Positions 25,101 to 38,900 are shown, numbered from the stretch's first letter. The stretch is DNA of 64,000 bases from Paragordius varius (GCA_964247055.1 OZ176053.1:4588001-4652000), one strand, 5' to 3'. Numbers and translations: made by a program. The notes: generated from the letters alone by a model not told the origin.

Positions 25101-27349
25101 CCGGGCAAAATAATTATGATATATCACCCGGAGCATTTTACATTACGGACGTGAAATTGGCAGATGCTGGAATCTATTTGTGCCGAGCTAGAAATAAGGC
25201 TGGGACCGCCTTGCTAAAATTAACGCTCAATGTTTTAGGTAGTATATTAATTTAATCAACATTCGCTAGGGCCAAAAAATGTATGTCTTTAATCACCATG
25301 TTTTTTGATGCATATAGAACTGCCGTTTGTTAATCGACCCATGACCGATAAGAAGTTGAAGGTTGGTCAAGCCGCAATTTTTGATTGCTTGGCTGGAGGG
25401 AGTCCGGCACCTACAATAAATTGGTTAAAAGATGGGGAGCCAATAGCTTCTTTATTGCTAAATCATAACACGCATGTACGCAGAAACAAGAATCACATTG
25501 AAAACGATCGTATGTTTCTAGCTGGTCAAGACAAGCTCTTAGTCATTCCACAGGTGACGGAACAAGATGCGGGTACATATGAATGCGTTTTACAAAATAC
25601 ACTTGGAAAAATTAGTCACACAGCAAGGCTCATTGTGGAAAAAGGTAAGAACAACCGTTTAATTTTGAAAGAGATGTTTGCAGCTAAGTGAAATTTTTGT
25701 TAATTGGTCATTTTTCATGAATATTATGACTCAAATTTGGATATTATATTTTTATATAAATTTTACGAGACATTTTATCTAATATCGTTATATCTTTTTC
25801 ATTTTCAGATAAATCACCAGCTTCAATCCTATCTGCCAATTATTTCCTCCAAGGAGGAGATCAATTAGTGAACCTATTATCTGAAGTTGATCGGATAGCG
25901 AATGCAACTATGAGCCAATCTCAAAGTTTTGCTAAGATGTCCAAACAACATCAACAACAACCGCGTCATCGAAAACCATCATATGATGAATGGGAAGATG
26001 ACATGTTAGATGAAAATGAGGAAGACTTATCAATCCTATCTAAGCCACGAGATGCAGTTCAACTCGATGATCCGAGTGCGGATGAATCAGGTACAAAATC
26101 AAATGCGCTTTTCAATTTTCATCACCCCGAAACTGCTAACCGAAAAAATGTCGATTCTGGCCCAATCGGCCAAAACTATAATCAGTTTAAAGGAATAGTT
26201 CCTGATTACGCTGGTGGCATTAGGAATGCGGAAAACTCTCCTTCAATAAACTCATTTTTCTCACAAGCTGGCCACAATGATCGAAGCGTTATTGCCCTAA
26301 TTGTTTTAGCCGTAATAACATGCGTGCTCCTGACATCTTTGCTATGGGCGGGCCTTATACTCCGCGCACGTAAAAGACGACTCAAAAAAATCAATCGTTT
26401 AGCTAATGTATCTTTTGATAGTAATGGTCAAGTCGATATAGAAAAAAGTAATCTAAATAATCTTGGATTTGGGAAAGGAGGAAAAACATTGAGTGAATTA
26501 GAAAGATTAGCTTACCAAATAAATGTTACAACTGACAAAATGGCAAATTATAAATCTACACATAATCATCCAAACTATCATCGTCTAAATCATATTAATC
26601 AAACAAATATTCCCGAATCAGAAAAATTTATATGCATAAAATCTTCAAATGTTTATAATCCAACCACAACTATTGATCGACATAAAAATAGCTTTAAGTT
26701 ACAAACATTTGCTCGAAGGTTTAAATTGTTCAAAGATCAATTTTTTATTCCAAAGCAAAAAACCAATACTACCAATGATAATTATTACCAAGATCTTTCT
26801 ACTCTCATGAAACAAAAATTACGATTCCCAAAAGCTGGAACCATATCTCCTAGTAAATCATCAAATTTTCCACTCACTGCCATCTACACACAACTCCCGA
26901 ACACACAAATTTCTCCAAAAAAATTTAGCATTTTCCAACCTGGATCACCAATTATACTATCGACATTTGCAAAAAGTAAAATCGCCTCCGCAAATACTAC
27001 TCCACAACATAAGTTAGTGAAAATTGACAATTGTAACACCGATTTTATGCCAAAAACAAATCACGATAGGGATTATGATTTATCAGCCATAATAGATGTT
27101 ACCTCAGGTTTAGCGCATGATCATGATGAAAAAATTCCAAATTTTCCAAATACTTACATAGATTCTCTCAAGAATTTTTCTGAAGACAGGGATTCTGGCC
27201 TAGCATTATGCCCTTCTTCCACAAATTCGGTTTGTTCCGACGAGTTAATCCATGGAAAACACAAAATGAATTTATACAGTAATGGAACATTAAAGGATAA
27301 AAGTCTGCATGATAAATGTACAAAATTAAAAGTTATAGATGTGAAATAG
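16152..27349 (+). CDS. LRIG: LRIG homologue: LRR + three Ig domains, single-pass receptor modulator
   Basis: Sixteen exons: 16152-16357, 16441-16512, 20027-20098, 20577-20648, 21020-21160, 21270-21413, 21634-21777, 21892-22035, 22132-22275, 22418-22885, 23043-23555, 23629-24093, 24213-24779, 24865-25238, 25318-25644, 25809-27349; 1797 aa, TAG stop. LRIG proteins sit at the plasma membrane and tune EGFR/RTK and BMP signalling (C. elegans SMA-10 is one). Order: signal peptide (1-25), LRRNT with Cys cluster (CLSDCIC), about a dozen LRRs to residue about 380, a last LRR/LRRCT region (380-700) with long inserts, Ig1 (CNAEI..GTYKC), Ig2 (LECAAEG..GIYLCRARNKAG), Ig3 (FDCLAGGSPAP..GTYECVLQN), TM about 1441-1464 (IALIVLAVITCVLLTSLLWA), then a cytoplasmic tail of about 330 aa. 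AARERRMRVIPS followed later by FYITDVKLADAGIYLC is diagnostic of LRIG Ig2. The length exceeds vertebrate LRIG (about 1100 aa) through inserts. AATAAA at 27502. Confidence 0.9.
16513..20026. other. LRIG intron 2 (3.5 kb)
   Basis: Very A+T-rich, with GTAAGT donor and ATAATAG acceptor. I see no nested gene or recognised repeat; the open frames at about 19202-19772 are low-complexity A+T translations. Confidence 0.6.
20326..20486. mobile_element. CAGT-ended mariner-type MITE in LRIG intron 3
   Basis: 161 bp, flanked by TA. CAGTAGCGTATGACATAAAA at the left and TTTTATGTCATACGCTACTG at the right, with inverted repeats of about 65 bp. It is almost identical to its own inverted arm, so it looks recent. 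Confidence 0.85.
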
Positions 27350-28148
27350 TTTTTTGAGAGTTATAATGTAGTAACAACTATATGTTATTATAGCTATGTA
27401 TTAAAACCATACTGGTATTGTGATATATTTGTATATTTATCTTAAATATAATATATTTATTGTATATTCAATATATATATTTAAACAAATCAAATATTCT
27501 CAATAAATGACAATCTTTATATAACTAGCGATACAAGATACTTTAATTTTTTGCTAAAATTTACAATTTGTGGACGGAAGAGTAAAAACTCTTTGATTAT
27601 TGAAATCATTTTTCAATATAACTCAATATTATTTTAGGTCAATTATTTAATAAAAATTCAGTCGCTCCACATTTTACTATATGTATTGTTATAACAAAAT
27701 GGCATGAGATTTAATTACAGTATGAGTAAGTATATATTGCTAGAAAGTTATTAATTATTGCGAAAAAGCCTATACAACAAAGAGCAGTATTATTGGCTTA
27801 TAGTTATTTTTTTCACATTTTATTATTATTTATTAATAATTCCTTGTTGCTTATGCTATTTGGCAATAATTAATAAATTTCTAGCAATATATACATGCTC
27901 ATACTGTATTTACGCCGTTTCCGACCTGCTTCAATATGCCTAAAACACTTTATAGTTAATATTTTAACCATATGCCTTTTATCAAAAATAGATCATCGAT
28001 CGGCCTTTTTTTATAAACAAATTAAATGCAAGCTGGTAATGTTTTTATAGTAAATTTCTAATATAAGAAAAATTTATTTATTAGTTTCAACGAAAAATTT
28101 AAAATTATGCACTAAATTTCCGATTTTGATTAGGTAATTATTACTTAA
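27350..28148. other. LRIG 3' flank
   Basis: Contains the probable LRIG polyadenylation signal (AATAAA at 27502) and no other supported feature. Confidence 0.5.
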
Positions 28149-28697
28149 CATTTGGATACAACATATTCATTTCAGTCTTTCGATTCAAATTGGGATCGGT
28201 AGAGACTCCATGCCAGTTTAAAATTAAATATTTTAAAAAAATATGGAATGAATCGAAACCATGGCAAAAGTTTGCATTTATGTAGCATTAATGACCGAAT
28301 TATAAAAAAAATCATTTAAAAATACTTGATATTACTTATAAAGTAACACCCAAAGGTAAAATTTGAGTCAACATTACATGTGTGCATTAGCTAAATTTAA
28401 AATTAATACAAAATAAACCACTTTTTCTTTTTTTATCAATGTTAGATGTGATTCAAATAAAAAATTAGATTTAATTTAGCTTTAAAGTTAAATAAACACG
28501 ATATTTTGCAAAATGTCGTAAAATAAGCGTCGAAGTACTTTGATATTTTTTTAATATATTTTACTTAGATATTTTGGCTTTACCTAATTTTTACTTGGAT
28601 AGGATCATGAATATAATGAAAAAGCTTATCTTGCAGAGTTTTTTTAAATATCAACTTAATTATAGATGGGGCATTTAGATCCCCCTTTATGTCGAAG
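28149..28697. mobile_element. TTAA-flanked hairpin MITE, copy 2 (degenerate)
   Basis: TTAA at 28145-28148, then CATTTGGATACAACATATTC and TTTCGATTCAAATTGGG. The far end is worn (GGGCATTTAGATCCCCC..TCGAAGT). Reverse orientation relative to copies 3-5. The right border is approximate. Confidence 0.55.
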
Positions 28698-28809
28698 TAA
28701 ATGGCACTTTATTTTTCGGATAATCGTAACCCGGATTTTGTGAATTATAATTTAAAAATATATTAATGCTCTTTTAAACAATTAACATTACAAATAATTT
28801 TTATAAAAT

Positions 28810-30095
28810 ACAAGGGCCTAATTAAAGGGTACTTGAATAAAACCGCTCTACTCAAATTTTTGTGTTTTTACGGGCAATATTTCAAGCCCTTATCGAACTC
28901 ATATGGCATGATAAGTTTTCTAAAATTTGCCTCCAAAGTCACGCTGTATTGATATGGTGGCGCAGTTGTTGGCGGGTAGCCCCCTACGCAGAAGCCAATA
29001 TAAAAAAGAAATTCGAAATTTTTTTTTGCCTTTATAGGGGTTAGAATCATCATTCATTAATATTTTTTGGAAGAATGGCTTTAAAACTAAATAATAGTTC
29101 AATGTTAGCGCATTTTTTAGGGCGTAAAGGGCATGGTTAACGGCTTATTTAAAAAACCGCTCGACTTAAATTTTTGCCTTTTTACGGGTAATTTCAGGCC
29201 TTTATTAAACTTATGTGGCCTGATAAATTTTCTGAAAAATTAACTCCTAAACAACGCGATTTCGATATGGTGGCTCAGTTTTAGGCAGGTAGACCCAGAG
29301 ACTGATACAAAAAAGCGCTTGATTTAATTTCTTGCCTTTTTACGGAGAATACCTGGAATCATGATTGATTCATATGCTCTCATTAGTTTTTAGAATGCCT
29401 CAAAACTAAAAAATCAATCTATGGTGGCGGATTTTTCAGGGAGTTAAGGGCCTATATAACGGCTAATTTAAAAAACCGTACGACCTAAATTTTTCCTTGT
29501 TACGGGTAATATTTTAAGCACCTATTGAACTCATATGACCTGAGAGGTTTTCAGAAATTTAGCCCGAAAGGCACCCTATTTCGATATGATGGGGCAGTTT
29601 TCAGTGGGTATACCTTACCCAGCAGTCAATATAAAAAACTAAAATATTTATCTTTTAACAGGAAATACCGGCTCATTGAATTACGGTGTCATACCTGGGG
29701 TAAATTATAGATTAAAAAAATATTTTTGTGGACTTGGTTTTTTTGAAAAAAATGGCATTTTACGGGGGAAGCGGGTAAAAAGAAGGCCTAATTTAAAAAA
29801 GCGAGCCAACTATGTTCTGCGCAAATAAAAAAGGTAAAACAATCATATTTGAAATCGAATGGTCCAACACGTTTTTCGGGAAATTGTCTCAAAGACACGA
29901 TTTTTATGGACTTGTGTTTTCAAAAAAAACCCGTTTTTTACACGGGGTGGGCCCGAACTGGGGGCCTAATTTAAAAAAGGACGTCTTGGGGCATTCATTA
30001 ATGATTATATTTTTTCATTTGGATTTGAATGGGTCTACCGGTTTTCCGAAAACAGATCACAAAGCCAGCATTTTCCATTTTTATAAATATATAGA
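28810..30095 (-). mobile_element. Helitron-like element, copy C (3' end lost)
   Basis: The 5' terminus on the minus strand is A|TCTATATATTTATAAAAATG at 30095. The interior matches copy B, including the ACACGGGGTGGGCCCGAACTGG segment and repeated TTTTTACGGGTAAT modules. The hairpin/CTAG end is not found, so the left border is approximate. Confidence 0.65.
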
Positions 30096-31220
30096 TAAAG
30101 CGTATTTTAACATTTTAAAGTATAAACATTTAATACTATAAAAGTTACTCAAAAAGCATTTTATGATTTTTCTTTTAAGGTGCCGAGCGAATTCGGGTTA
30201 ATCCTATGTTATTAAAAAAGAGCCATAAACTAAGCGTTATGAGAAAATACTGAAATTTTTCATTTTTTTTAAACTCTCATAAACAATTTTTTTACTGAAT
30301 TTTTTGCCAGCGTATATTTGATTCCTTCATTTTATATCATTTTACTGTTAAAATGTTGTAATTAAATGAAACAGAGGCTCATAAATATATGAATTTAATT
30401 TTAATCTAATGATTAGCAAAGTTGTAGCCATTTTAATTAATATATTAGTTTATAACAAAATTTTATAATAACAGATGACTTAAAATCAGTTCTTTGATTT
30501 TTTCCAAAAGGCAACGTGATCTCACATTTTTTCGGATTCTTAATAAAATATCAAAATTAGAAACCTCCATCTTTTCATTAAAATACAGTAACTTTATATT
30601 GGTGTGCTAACCACTACAATTGACTTTAACGGACGTTATGAGTGGAAAACTTTTCATGAGCGATAAATTGAACTAACCATACTCGCTTAGGATAATTATT
30701 TGACAAAGAAAAATAATATTAAAAAGCAAATTATATTCTCTATTCCGATCAATAAACCTTTATATCTAAAAACTCTGTTATCGTTATATTAATTTATAAC
30801 ACTAGAAACTTCGATAATTTTAAGTAAATTGTTATACGCATAGTTCTATTGGTTTTTTGACATTTAATATTAAAAAATGCAGAAAAATATTATCGAAGAA
30901 GTCAACCCAAAACCGATACTAGATACCATCTATAAACTTAATTTTTGCTAATATATATAATTTTATTGATTTATAATTCTAATTAATTGGATATACCTTT
31001 TCTGCCAATCCATAATTGATATAATTTAAAGGTTTCTACTCAAACCTTACCGCTACCTTATATGCTTGTTGATGATTTGAAAGGTAAAATATCATCAAAT
31101 AAAAAGCATTAAAAATTTGAATTATCAAAAATATCTGTAGTTTTACAAGGGTTTATTCATTTAATATTTCTTCTTAATTTAAATATGCGCTTTTAGTTCA
31201 TAACCTGATTATTGATGAAC

Positions 31221-31400
31221 GCATAACATATCGGTTTTCAATATGGCGTACCACCTATAAACACACTCAAAAAATGCAGGTTTTCATAAATAAATGCCTT
31301 CGACGCACCACTGGCGACACATACGCGCCGTCAAAAAATTCGAAACTACCCGGCTGCTACCTCCACAAAAAAACAATGATGCTCCCTAAAGACTGGCCAT
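31221..31400 (+). pseudogene. Non-LTR retrotransposon reverse transcriptase relic
   Basis: A frame through 31221-31400 reads ITYRFSIWRTT followed by KMQVFINKCLRRTTGDTY. This resembles the conserved post-RT segment of RTE/CR1-like LINEs (W..T....LQ.F.N.CLR.I). The match ends quickly; it is a short dead fragment. Confidence 0.5.
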
Positions 31401-31760
31401 CCCTCTAGCTGGTCTGAACATAATGGCCCACCGAATTCGGCATAACTCTAGGAACCCTCTGTGAGAAGCATTGGAATGGAAGGTCGATAACGCGCATTGG
31501 AAATACAAACGATCATGGTATGGAAGAATTGCACTGTTCATGAATCGCACGAGATTATCCGATGATAGATTCATTGATGCAGTGAGTAGGACCCGGAAAC
31601 CTCTCAGTGGTAAAATAAAGAATGAACTCATCGAGGAAGAAATCATGTTATATAAAGACAAAAGAGAATGAAAGCGCCTGCGGCGCCTGGAATGAGCTAG
31701 AGCACGAAGACGTGAGGCTAGAGGAAAGGCAGCCAACAGAGAATCCTGACAATTATTCAT
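31401..31760 (+). pseudogene. Less A+T-rich coding relic next to the LINE fragment
   Basis: A plus-strand frame (LAGLNIMAHRIRHN...stop...LEWKVDNAHWKYKRSWYGRI to KDKRE) is open except for single stops and is richer in G+C than the flanks. It may be the 3' part of the same retroelement or another transposon ORF. I do not recognise a domain. Confidence 0.3.
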
Positions 31761-32014
31761 ACCCCAGATATTGATCTTAAGGATAAGCCTACAAGGAGTG
31801 ACAACCTACACCCAGATATGATGATATCTGGATGAGTAACACACTAATGACACTATTTACCGCTTGAACAAATATGCTATCATTACAGGTATTAATATGC
31901 ACATAGGGTATAACATATAGAATATAGAACTAACTCTTATAAGTTCTTGCATAAGGCTAAGTTTGATATTAAATCACAATTTTATTTCTTCTATTGGGCT
32001 TAGTTACATCTTAA

Positions 32015-32599
32015 CACTTCGATTCAAATTGGGGTATCTAAATACCCCACACTAAATTTGAGTTAGGATTTTTAAAAAACTACTGAAAGTAACGGTCCCA
32101 ATTTATATTTATGCTTCTATCCTAATAAAAATTATATAAATAAGCCAAAATATCTAAATAAAATTTGGTTTTGAAAAAAAAATTTCATATCAAACTACTT
32201 CGACGCCATTTTTATTTTACAAAATTTTTGCAAAATATCGTCGTCATTTAATTTAAAGGGTAAAATTAAAGCTAATTTTATATTAAATTACATCTAACAT
32301 TGATAGAAATAAAAATAGAAAAAGCGGTTTATTTTGTATTATTTTTCAATTTTACCATTGCAGACATGTAACGGCTAAATTTTTATATTTCAGTTGTAGC
32401 TTAAAATTAGTAATATCAAATATTTTTAATTAAATTTTTTTTATATATTTCGGTTTATTAATGTTATATAAGTGCAAAATTTTGCCATGGTTTTGATTCC
32501 TTCCATATTTTTTAAAGACATTAATTTTAAAAAGGTCTGGGGTATTTAACTATCCCAATTTGAATCGAAGGATTAAAATGAATGTGTTGTATCCAAGTG
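32015..32599. mobile_element. TTAA-flanked hairpin MITE, copy 3 (585 bp)
   Basis: TTAA on both sides (32011-32014, 32600-32603). Left CACTTCGATTCAAATTGGGG + TATCTAAATACCCC; right GGGGTATTTAACTATCCC..GAATCGAAGGA..CCAAGTG. The interior matches copies 4-6. Confidence 0.85.
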
Positions 32600-32603
32600 T
32601 TAA

Positions 32604-33719
32604 GATATCTAAGCAATCTAAATTTATTCTCTATCATATATGCAAACTTAGATTCTTTACCAAAAATGTAAACATAATTAATTAAATGTCTATATCTATA
32701 ACGTATCATTATATCCTTAAATGTAACCCCACCTTCAACGCAAAATGACGGCTGTCACTGAACCACCATGTATGGAAAAACAGCAAGGGACATCTTTTTG
32801 GACAGTGGCGACGTGGGTCTGCTACACCCTTTTCTTGATACACCTTGATAGTTATTAATATCAAACCGGTTATACCCCTGTGTCACGAACACCCTCTTTG
32901 TATATCCGTGTATATATTAGTTTAAAAAATTATGTTTATTTTGCATAAACTTTTCAGATTATTTTTTATAAATTATGAAAAAAACAGAATTCAAATTTTA
33001 CACGAGAAATTTTAAGAGTCATAGATTAATAGCCAAAATACGTGAGCCTTACAAATTTGTTACTCTTAATAATATCTGGCTATATAGTGATATTCTGTTT
33101 TTGTTGATGAATGCAATTAATGGATAATAATTTATAGGTAAACCAACACCAATATTTAAAAAAATTTAATCGTCTTCCTTTTTTACTTTAATGCCAGCAA
33201 GCTGCCCATGGATAAAAGATTGCATTAGTGTTTTATTTGAAATAAATGAGTTATTTGGCCTACTCTAATGCTCTGGAATTTGATATAAGTCGATACTTCA
33301 AGGTTGTTGTTTGTTACAAGTTGTTAAAATTGATTAAACCACTTTTTTTTACAAGTCTCTTGATCGTTTCATGGCCTCCTTGTTATCAGCTAAAATATCT
33401 TTTACATGATAATCGAATAATTATGGGGACATGACACAGTGACAATCACCGTTGTCTGTTTTTATTTACAAAGTTTTTAGCTTTCGTCATTTCACTCTTT
33501 TGTATGTATAATGGTACTTTTAGTCGGGCCTTACTATAAGCTATTTATGCTTTTCTGTAAATAGCTTCATATTTAAAAATCGTAAAATTAGAGAAAATTA
33601 TGGTAGATAATTTATTTGTGAAAGCTATATGCTTTATTCGAACATTATAAATAAAAAAAGTAATATTAATACTAAATTTTAATTTAAAAATATATCCCTT
33701 ACAAATTTTTGGACCCAGC
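32604..33719. other. Intergenic, nothing recognised
   Basis: A moderately G+C-rich patch (about 32725-32900) stands out but encodes nothing I recognise. Confidence 0.4.
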
Positions 33720-35700
33720 TAAAATGGTCTGTTTTAAAATAAAAAACGTGCTGAGATTGCGCGATAACAATTTTGATGCCAAATGACATCAAAATATATT
33801 ATCAAAAAATGCATACATTGCTTAAAAACATGTCAGTAATTTTTTAAAATGAATTCGCTTTTTAAAGGTTGGATATGGTATCGCAACATTTTGAATTATA
33901 ACAACTCTTTTCGATGATGTTAGCATTTTATATCACCTTTAAAATTAATATAAAAATACGTTCATCTTTTTTTACAAAAATTTGAAAGCAAACAAACCTT
34001 ATAATTATTTGAGGTGATATAAATGTTAAGCATCATCGGCTTATATAGAAAATTTTTTAAAAAGCGTTTTATACCGTTTCCACCATTCTTCCAAATACCA
34101 CTAAGTACTCTACCACAAAATTTCGCCAAATTTTATTTGACTTTTTAATATCTTACCAGTGCGCATAAAAAACATCCTAATAAAACATATATATTATGTC
34201 AGATAAATGTATAAAAATTCTCATGGTGAATTTGGTTTCCTCACCAGATTATAAAAGATATAAACACGTTTCCGGTATCTGCTCTATATTAAAAAATGGC
34301 GAATTTCCCGAATATTTTGGTAATATTTTTTTATGGTGGAAGCTAAATGCTTCATTTAAAATATTATATAAAAAGCATAACAAATTTAAAAAATTTTAGA
34401 TGTGGGCGCCAAGTCCCAAAAGTTTTTGCCCAGATGCAAAATGCCGAGTTTTTTCGATATATTTATTAATATATGGTAGCTAGATTATGGGGAAAATGTA
34501 ATTTTTAAAAAATATATAGTTAGTTCAAAATTTAATGTTTAGCAAAATTTTATTGACACACTTTATACTATATTGAGGCATGATGGTAACGGTTTTAAAC
34601 GCTTTAAGATATTACACTTTACTATATAATTCAATGATGCCGAACGTTTTTATCACCTCACAATTTCATAAAATATTTCGTTCGCCTTCAATATGGTAAA
34701 TATAAATTGTTTTTTAAGAAACCACAATTTTAAGAAATTTTTGAGAATCCAATTTTTTTTGCGGTTACGGAATTAATATATTAAGAATATTTTTATGTGC
34801 CATGTTATTTAATATTAGCAGAGTTTTTCTATAAATTTATCCTCTTTTGTATCCACCCAATCAATAGATTAATTAGCCAAAAATTATCAAATTAACAATT
34901 TATAGCATTAACAAAGGTTTGAATTACATATAAAACCTAAATTTTGTATATAAATAGTTTCCAAAATAATTTTATCCATATTTTTAAATCTGTCAAGTGT
35001 GCCCTACACCACACTTGCAAAATCTTTAAGTTTTACTTGAACATATGATTTATTATCACCTCCTTATCAAGTTTTCTTGCTTGACTTAAGTCGTGTAATG
35101 TTAAATTTTTTTTATCACATGAAAGCAAGCCATGACTTGAAAAACTTGCAAGTCAAGTCAAAAAAATTTTTTATCACCCGACGCAATGTTTAGCATTATC
35201 GAATTATACATTAAGAAAGGCTGCTTAAAATTTTAAAGTGCATTTATACCATTCCCACCATGCTTAAAAATACATAAAACTCGTTTAACCAAAATTTTGT
35301 AATAAATTAAAATTTTAAGCGATACACCCAGGAAAAAACTTTTTCTATATAAACATTTGGCATATATTTAAAATTTTCACTCAATCTCGGCCCTTACGTC
35401 CTTATTTTAAAAGATGTCTATGAACGGGTCCCAAAATCTTAGACGCTCGGAGCACACATCTAAAATCCAAAATTAATTAAGCTATTGTTTTGCTTTTTAT
35501 TTTGGGTTTATGATAGATATATTTTAGTGAGATTTTTTAGCTTTCATCAAAATATTTTATTTAACAGAATTTGCATAAATTTTGCCATTTTGTGAATAGA
35601 AAAGTACCCGCCCAATTGCAAAATACTTTCTCAAATGACTGGTAAGAGCTAAAAGTAACGGCATCATCAACATATACATTTTCCTATCAGAATATTTGCA
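33720..35700. repeat. Foldback-family region, two or more overlapping copies
   Basis: Words shared with other copies: TGAGATTGCGCGATAACAATTTT, TTTAGATGTGGGCGCCAAG, TATACTATATTGAGGCATGATGG, AGCACACATCTAAAATC. The arms run in both orientations, which suggests nested or rearranged copies. Confidence 0.5.
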
Positions 35701-35912
35701 TTAAATATATATATTTATATATATATATATATATATATCCACATAATTTATGGACACTGTGTAATATTTTATTTATTTTTTCGGCACAAAGTTATATATC
35801 ATTTTCTTGTTGCATATCTTTTTTGATAGTCAATTTTTGTTGGAGGTATTGCGTGTGGAAACTTTTGTTCATAAGTAATGATCGTACATTCATACAACAT
35901 TTGATCCAAAAA

Positions 35913-38900
35913 ATGAGTAGCGGTTTGAAGAAAAAAACTCTTTTGAAAGTGATTATTTTAGGGGATAGTGGGTATGCTTAAGTTATATATGTATAGGGTT
36001 GGAAAAACATCATTAATGAATCAGTATGTGAATAGAAAATTTAGCAATCAATATAAAGCAACTATTGGAGCCGATTTCTTAACCAAAGAAATAGTTATTG
36101 ATAACAAACCCGTAACTTTACAGGTAGATGTTTATTACAATAATAATTGAGAAAAAAATTGAAGAAATATTTATATTATAGATATGGGATACAGCCGGCC
36201 AAGAAAGGTTTCAGAGCTTAGGGGTTGCTTTTTACCGCGGTGCCGATTGTTGTGTATTAGTGTTTGATGTGACATCTCCTACTTCCTTTAAATCGCTTGA
36301 GAGTTGGAGAGATGAATTTCTAATACAAGCCAGCCCACCAGATGCTCAAAATTTCCCATTTGTAGTACTCGGAAACAAAATTGATTTGGAGAATAGAGCG
36401 GTATTTTTTTGATATGATAAATTTAAATATGGTTCCTTAAATAATTTTGTATTTAAATAAGGCTCCTTAAATAATTTTGTTTATGTAGGAAACGATTTCT
36501 TTGTATTGTTTTTATATTTAACTATTATAATATGTTCTGTTTTTTAAGGATAAAAAGTTCCAAAGTTATAAGTCATATTAATATGCATTTTATTATAATA
36601 ATAGTAATTAAAATTTAAAAGTGGTCGAACTTTATAATATGTAAAAAATAATTTTATAAAATTAGGTTTAAAAATATGATGATATGAAAACAATATTTTA
36701 TATGAGTAAATTTATTAACTTATATAATTTATCATTTTAGATTATTTAAAATATGCCGGTTTATTCATATTATTTAAAAAAATTGTTATGACTCATCAAT
36801 AAATTAACTTTTGCCAACAAACCCTTTTTTGACGCACACAAAAAATAATCTTTTATACAACAGCATTCTAACCTTTTTACTGCGGACTTTTTTTGTAAGT
36901 TGACCCTTTTTTGTGCAAAATAAAGATATGTGACTTTACCTACTCTATGCTATAATTATAAAATAAAATGAATTTTCGACATTATTTTTGCTTAAATTTT
37001 TAGTTATATTAAAAACACTTTTAAAAGTTCGAATGCTGGAATTGGCCTAAATAGAAGAATTCTTTTGAATTTATTTTTCACTAGCGTGGATCTCGTGCTG
37101 CTACGCAGCCCGAGGAAGTCCTTCGGACTTCTGGGGGGGGGGGGGGGGAGGGGGGTTCGAAGTTTGGATTTGAATGGGTCTACCGGTTTTCCTGTACCAG
37201 ATAGCAAAGCCAGCATTTTCCATTTTTATAAATATATAGATTACCATAAATAATGTATTAATATCCATATATCTTTTAACATGCTATACATATGATAGAT
37301 ACTCCTTACTCAGCAGCTATCATCAAAGAAACGCTTGACCAAAATTTTTGCCTTTTAACAGGCAATACGAAAAATCTTTCTCAAATTTTTACAGTCTCAT
37401 ACCGTGGGCAAAAAAATACAATCAAAAAAATATTTTTGTGGACTTTGTTTTTTTTTGAAAAAAATGGCATTTTACGGGGGTAGCGGGTAAAAAGAGGGCC
37501 TAAATCAAAAAAGTGACTCGACTATGTTCGGCGCAATCGAAAATAAGTAAACAAAAATCATATTTGAAATTGAATGGTCCAACACGTTCTCCAAAAAATT
37601 GACTTAACCCATTTTTCACACGGGGTGGGCCCGAACTGGGGACCTAATTCAAAAAAAGGGCGAAGCTATTGTCGGGACATTTATTAATGATTATATTTTT
37701 TCGATATTTGGATTTGATTGGGTCTACCGGTTTTCCTGTACCAGATCACAAAGCCAGCATTTTCCATTTTTATAAATATATAGATGAGGATAAATAATGT
37801 ATTAATATCCATATATCTTTTAACATGCTATACATATGATAGATACTCCTTACTCAGCAGCTATCATCAAAGAAACGCTTGACCAAAATTTTTGCCTTTT
37901 AACAGGCAATACGAAAAATCTTTCTCGAATTTTTACAGTCTCATACCGTGGGCAAAAAAATACAATCAAAAAAATATTTTTGTGGACTTTGTTTTTTTTG
38001 AAAAAAATGGCATTTTACGGGGGTAGCGGGTAAAAAGAGGGCCTAAATCAAAAAAGTGACTCGACTATGTTCGGCGCAATCGAAAATAAGTAAACAAAAA
38101 TCATATTTGAAATTGAATGGTCCAACACGTTCTCCAAAAAATTGACTTAACCCATTTTTCACACGGGGTGGGCCCGAACTGGGGACCTAATTCCAAAAAA
38201 GGGCGAAGCTATTGTCGGGGCATTCATTAATGATTATATTTTTTCGATGTTTGGATTTGAATGGGTTCACCGGTTTTCCGGAAACAGATCACAAAGTTAT
38301 ATGAAAAATCAGTTTTTAGCGGGTAGCTCCTTACCCAGCAGCTATCATCAAATTAACGGTGGACTAAAATTTTGCCTTTTAACAGGGAATACGTGGAATC
38401 TTTATTGAATTTTTAAGGTCTCATACCTAGGACGAAAAATCGATTTAAAAAATTATTTTTGTGGACTTTGTTTTATGAAAAAAATGGCATTTTACGGGGG
38501 GAGCGGGTAAAAAGAGGGCCTAAATCAAAAAAGTGGCTCGACTATGTTCGGCGCAATCGAAAATAAGTAAACAAAAATCATATTTGAAATTGAATGGTCC
38601 AACACGTTCTCCGGAAAATTGTCTCAAAAACACGATTTTGTGGACTTCTGTTTTCAAAAAAAAACCGTTTTTCATACGGGGTGGGCCCGAACTGGGGGCC
38701 TATTTCAAAAAAAGGGCGAAGCTATTGTCGGGACATTTATTAATGATTATATTTTTTCGATATTTGGATTTGATTGGGTCTACCGGTTTTCCTGTACCAG
38801 ATCACAAAGCCAGCATTTTCCATTTTTATAAATATATAGATTACCCACATCATTTAAATTTTGCCATCCTAATAACGTTCATAAATATATAGTAGTAATT

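Noticed and set aside
31386..31760. 124-codon minus-strand ORF, Arg/Ser/Leu-rich
   Set aside because: It is the antisense of a plus-strand coding relic next to the LINE fragment; the composition fits a shadow frame.
37292..38892. Repeated 60-119-codon ORFs with near-identical proteins
   Set aside because: Duplicates arise from the 544-bp Helitron-derived array; frames are short and broken between units.
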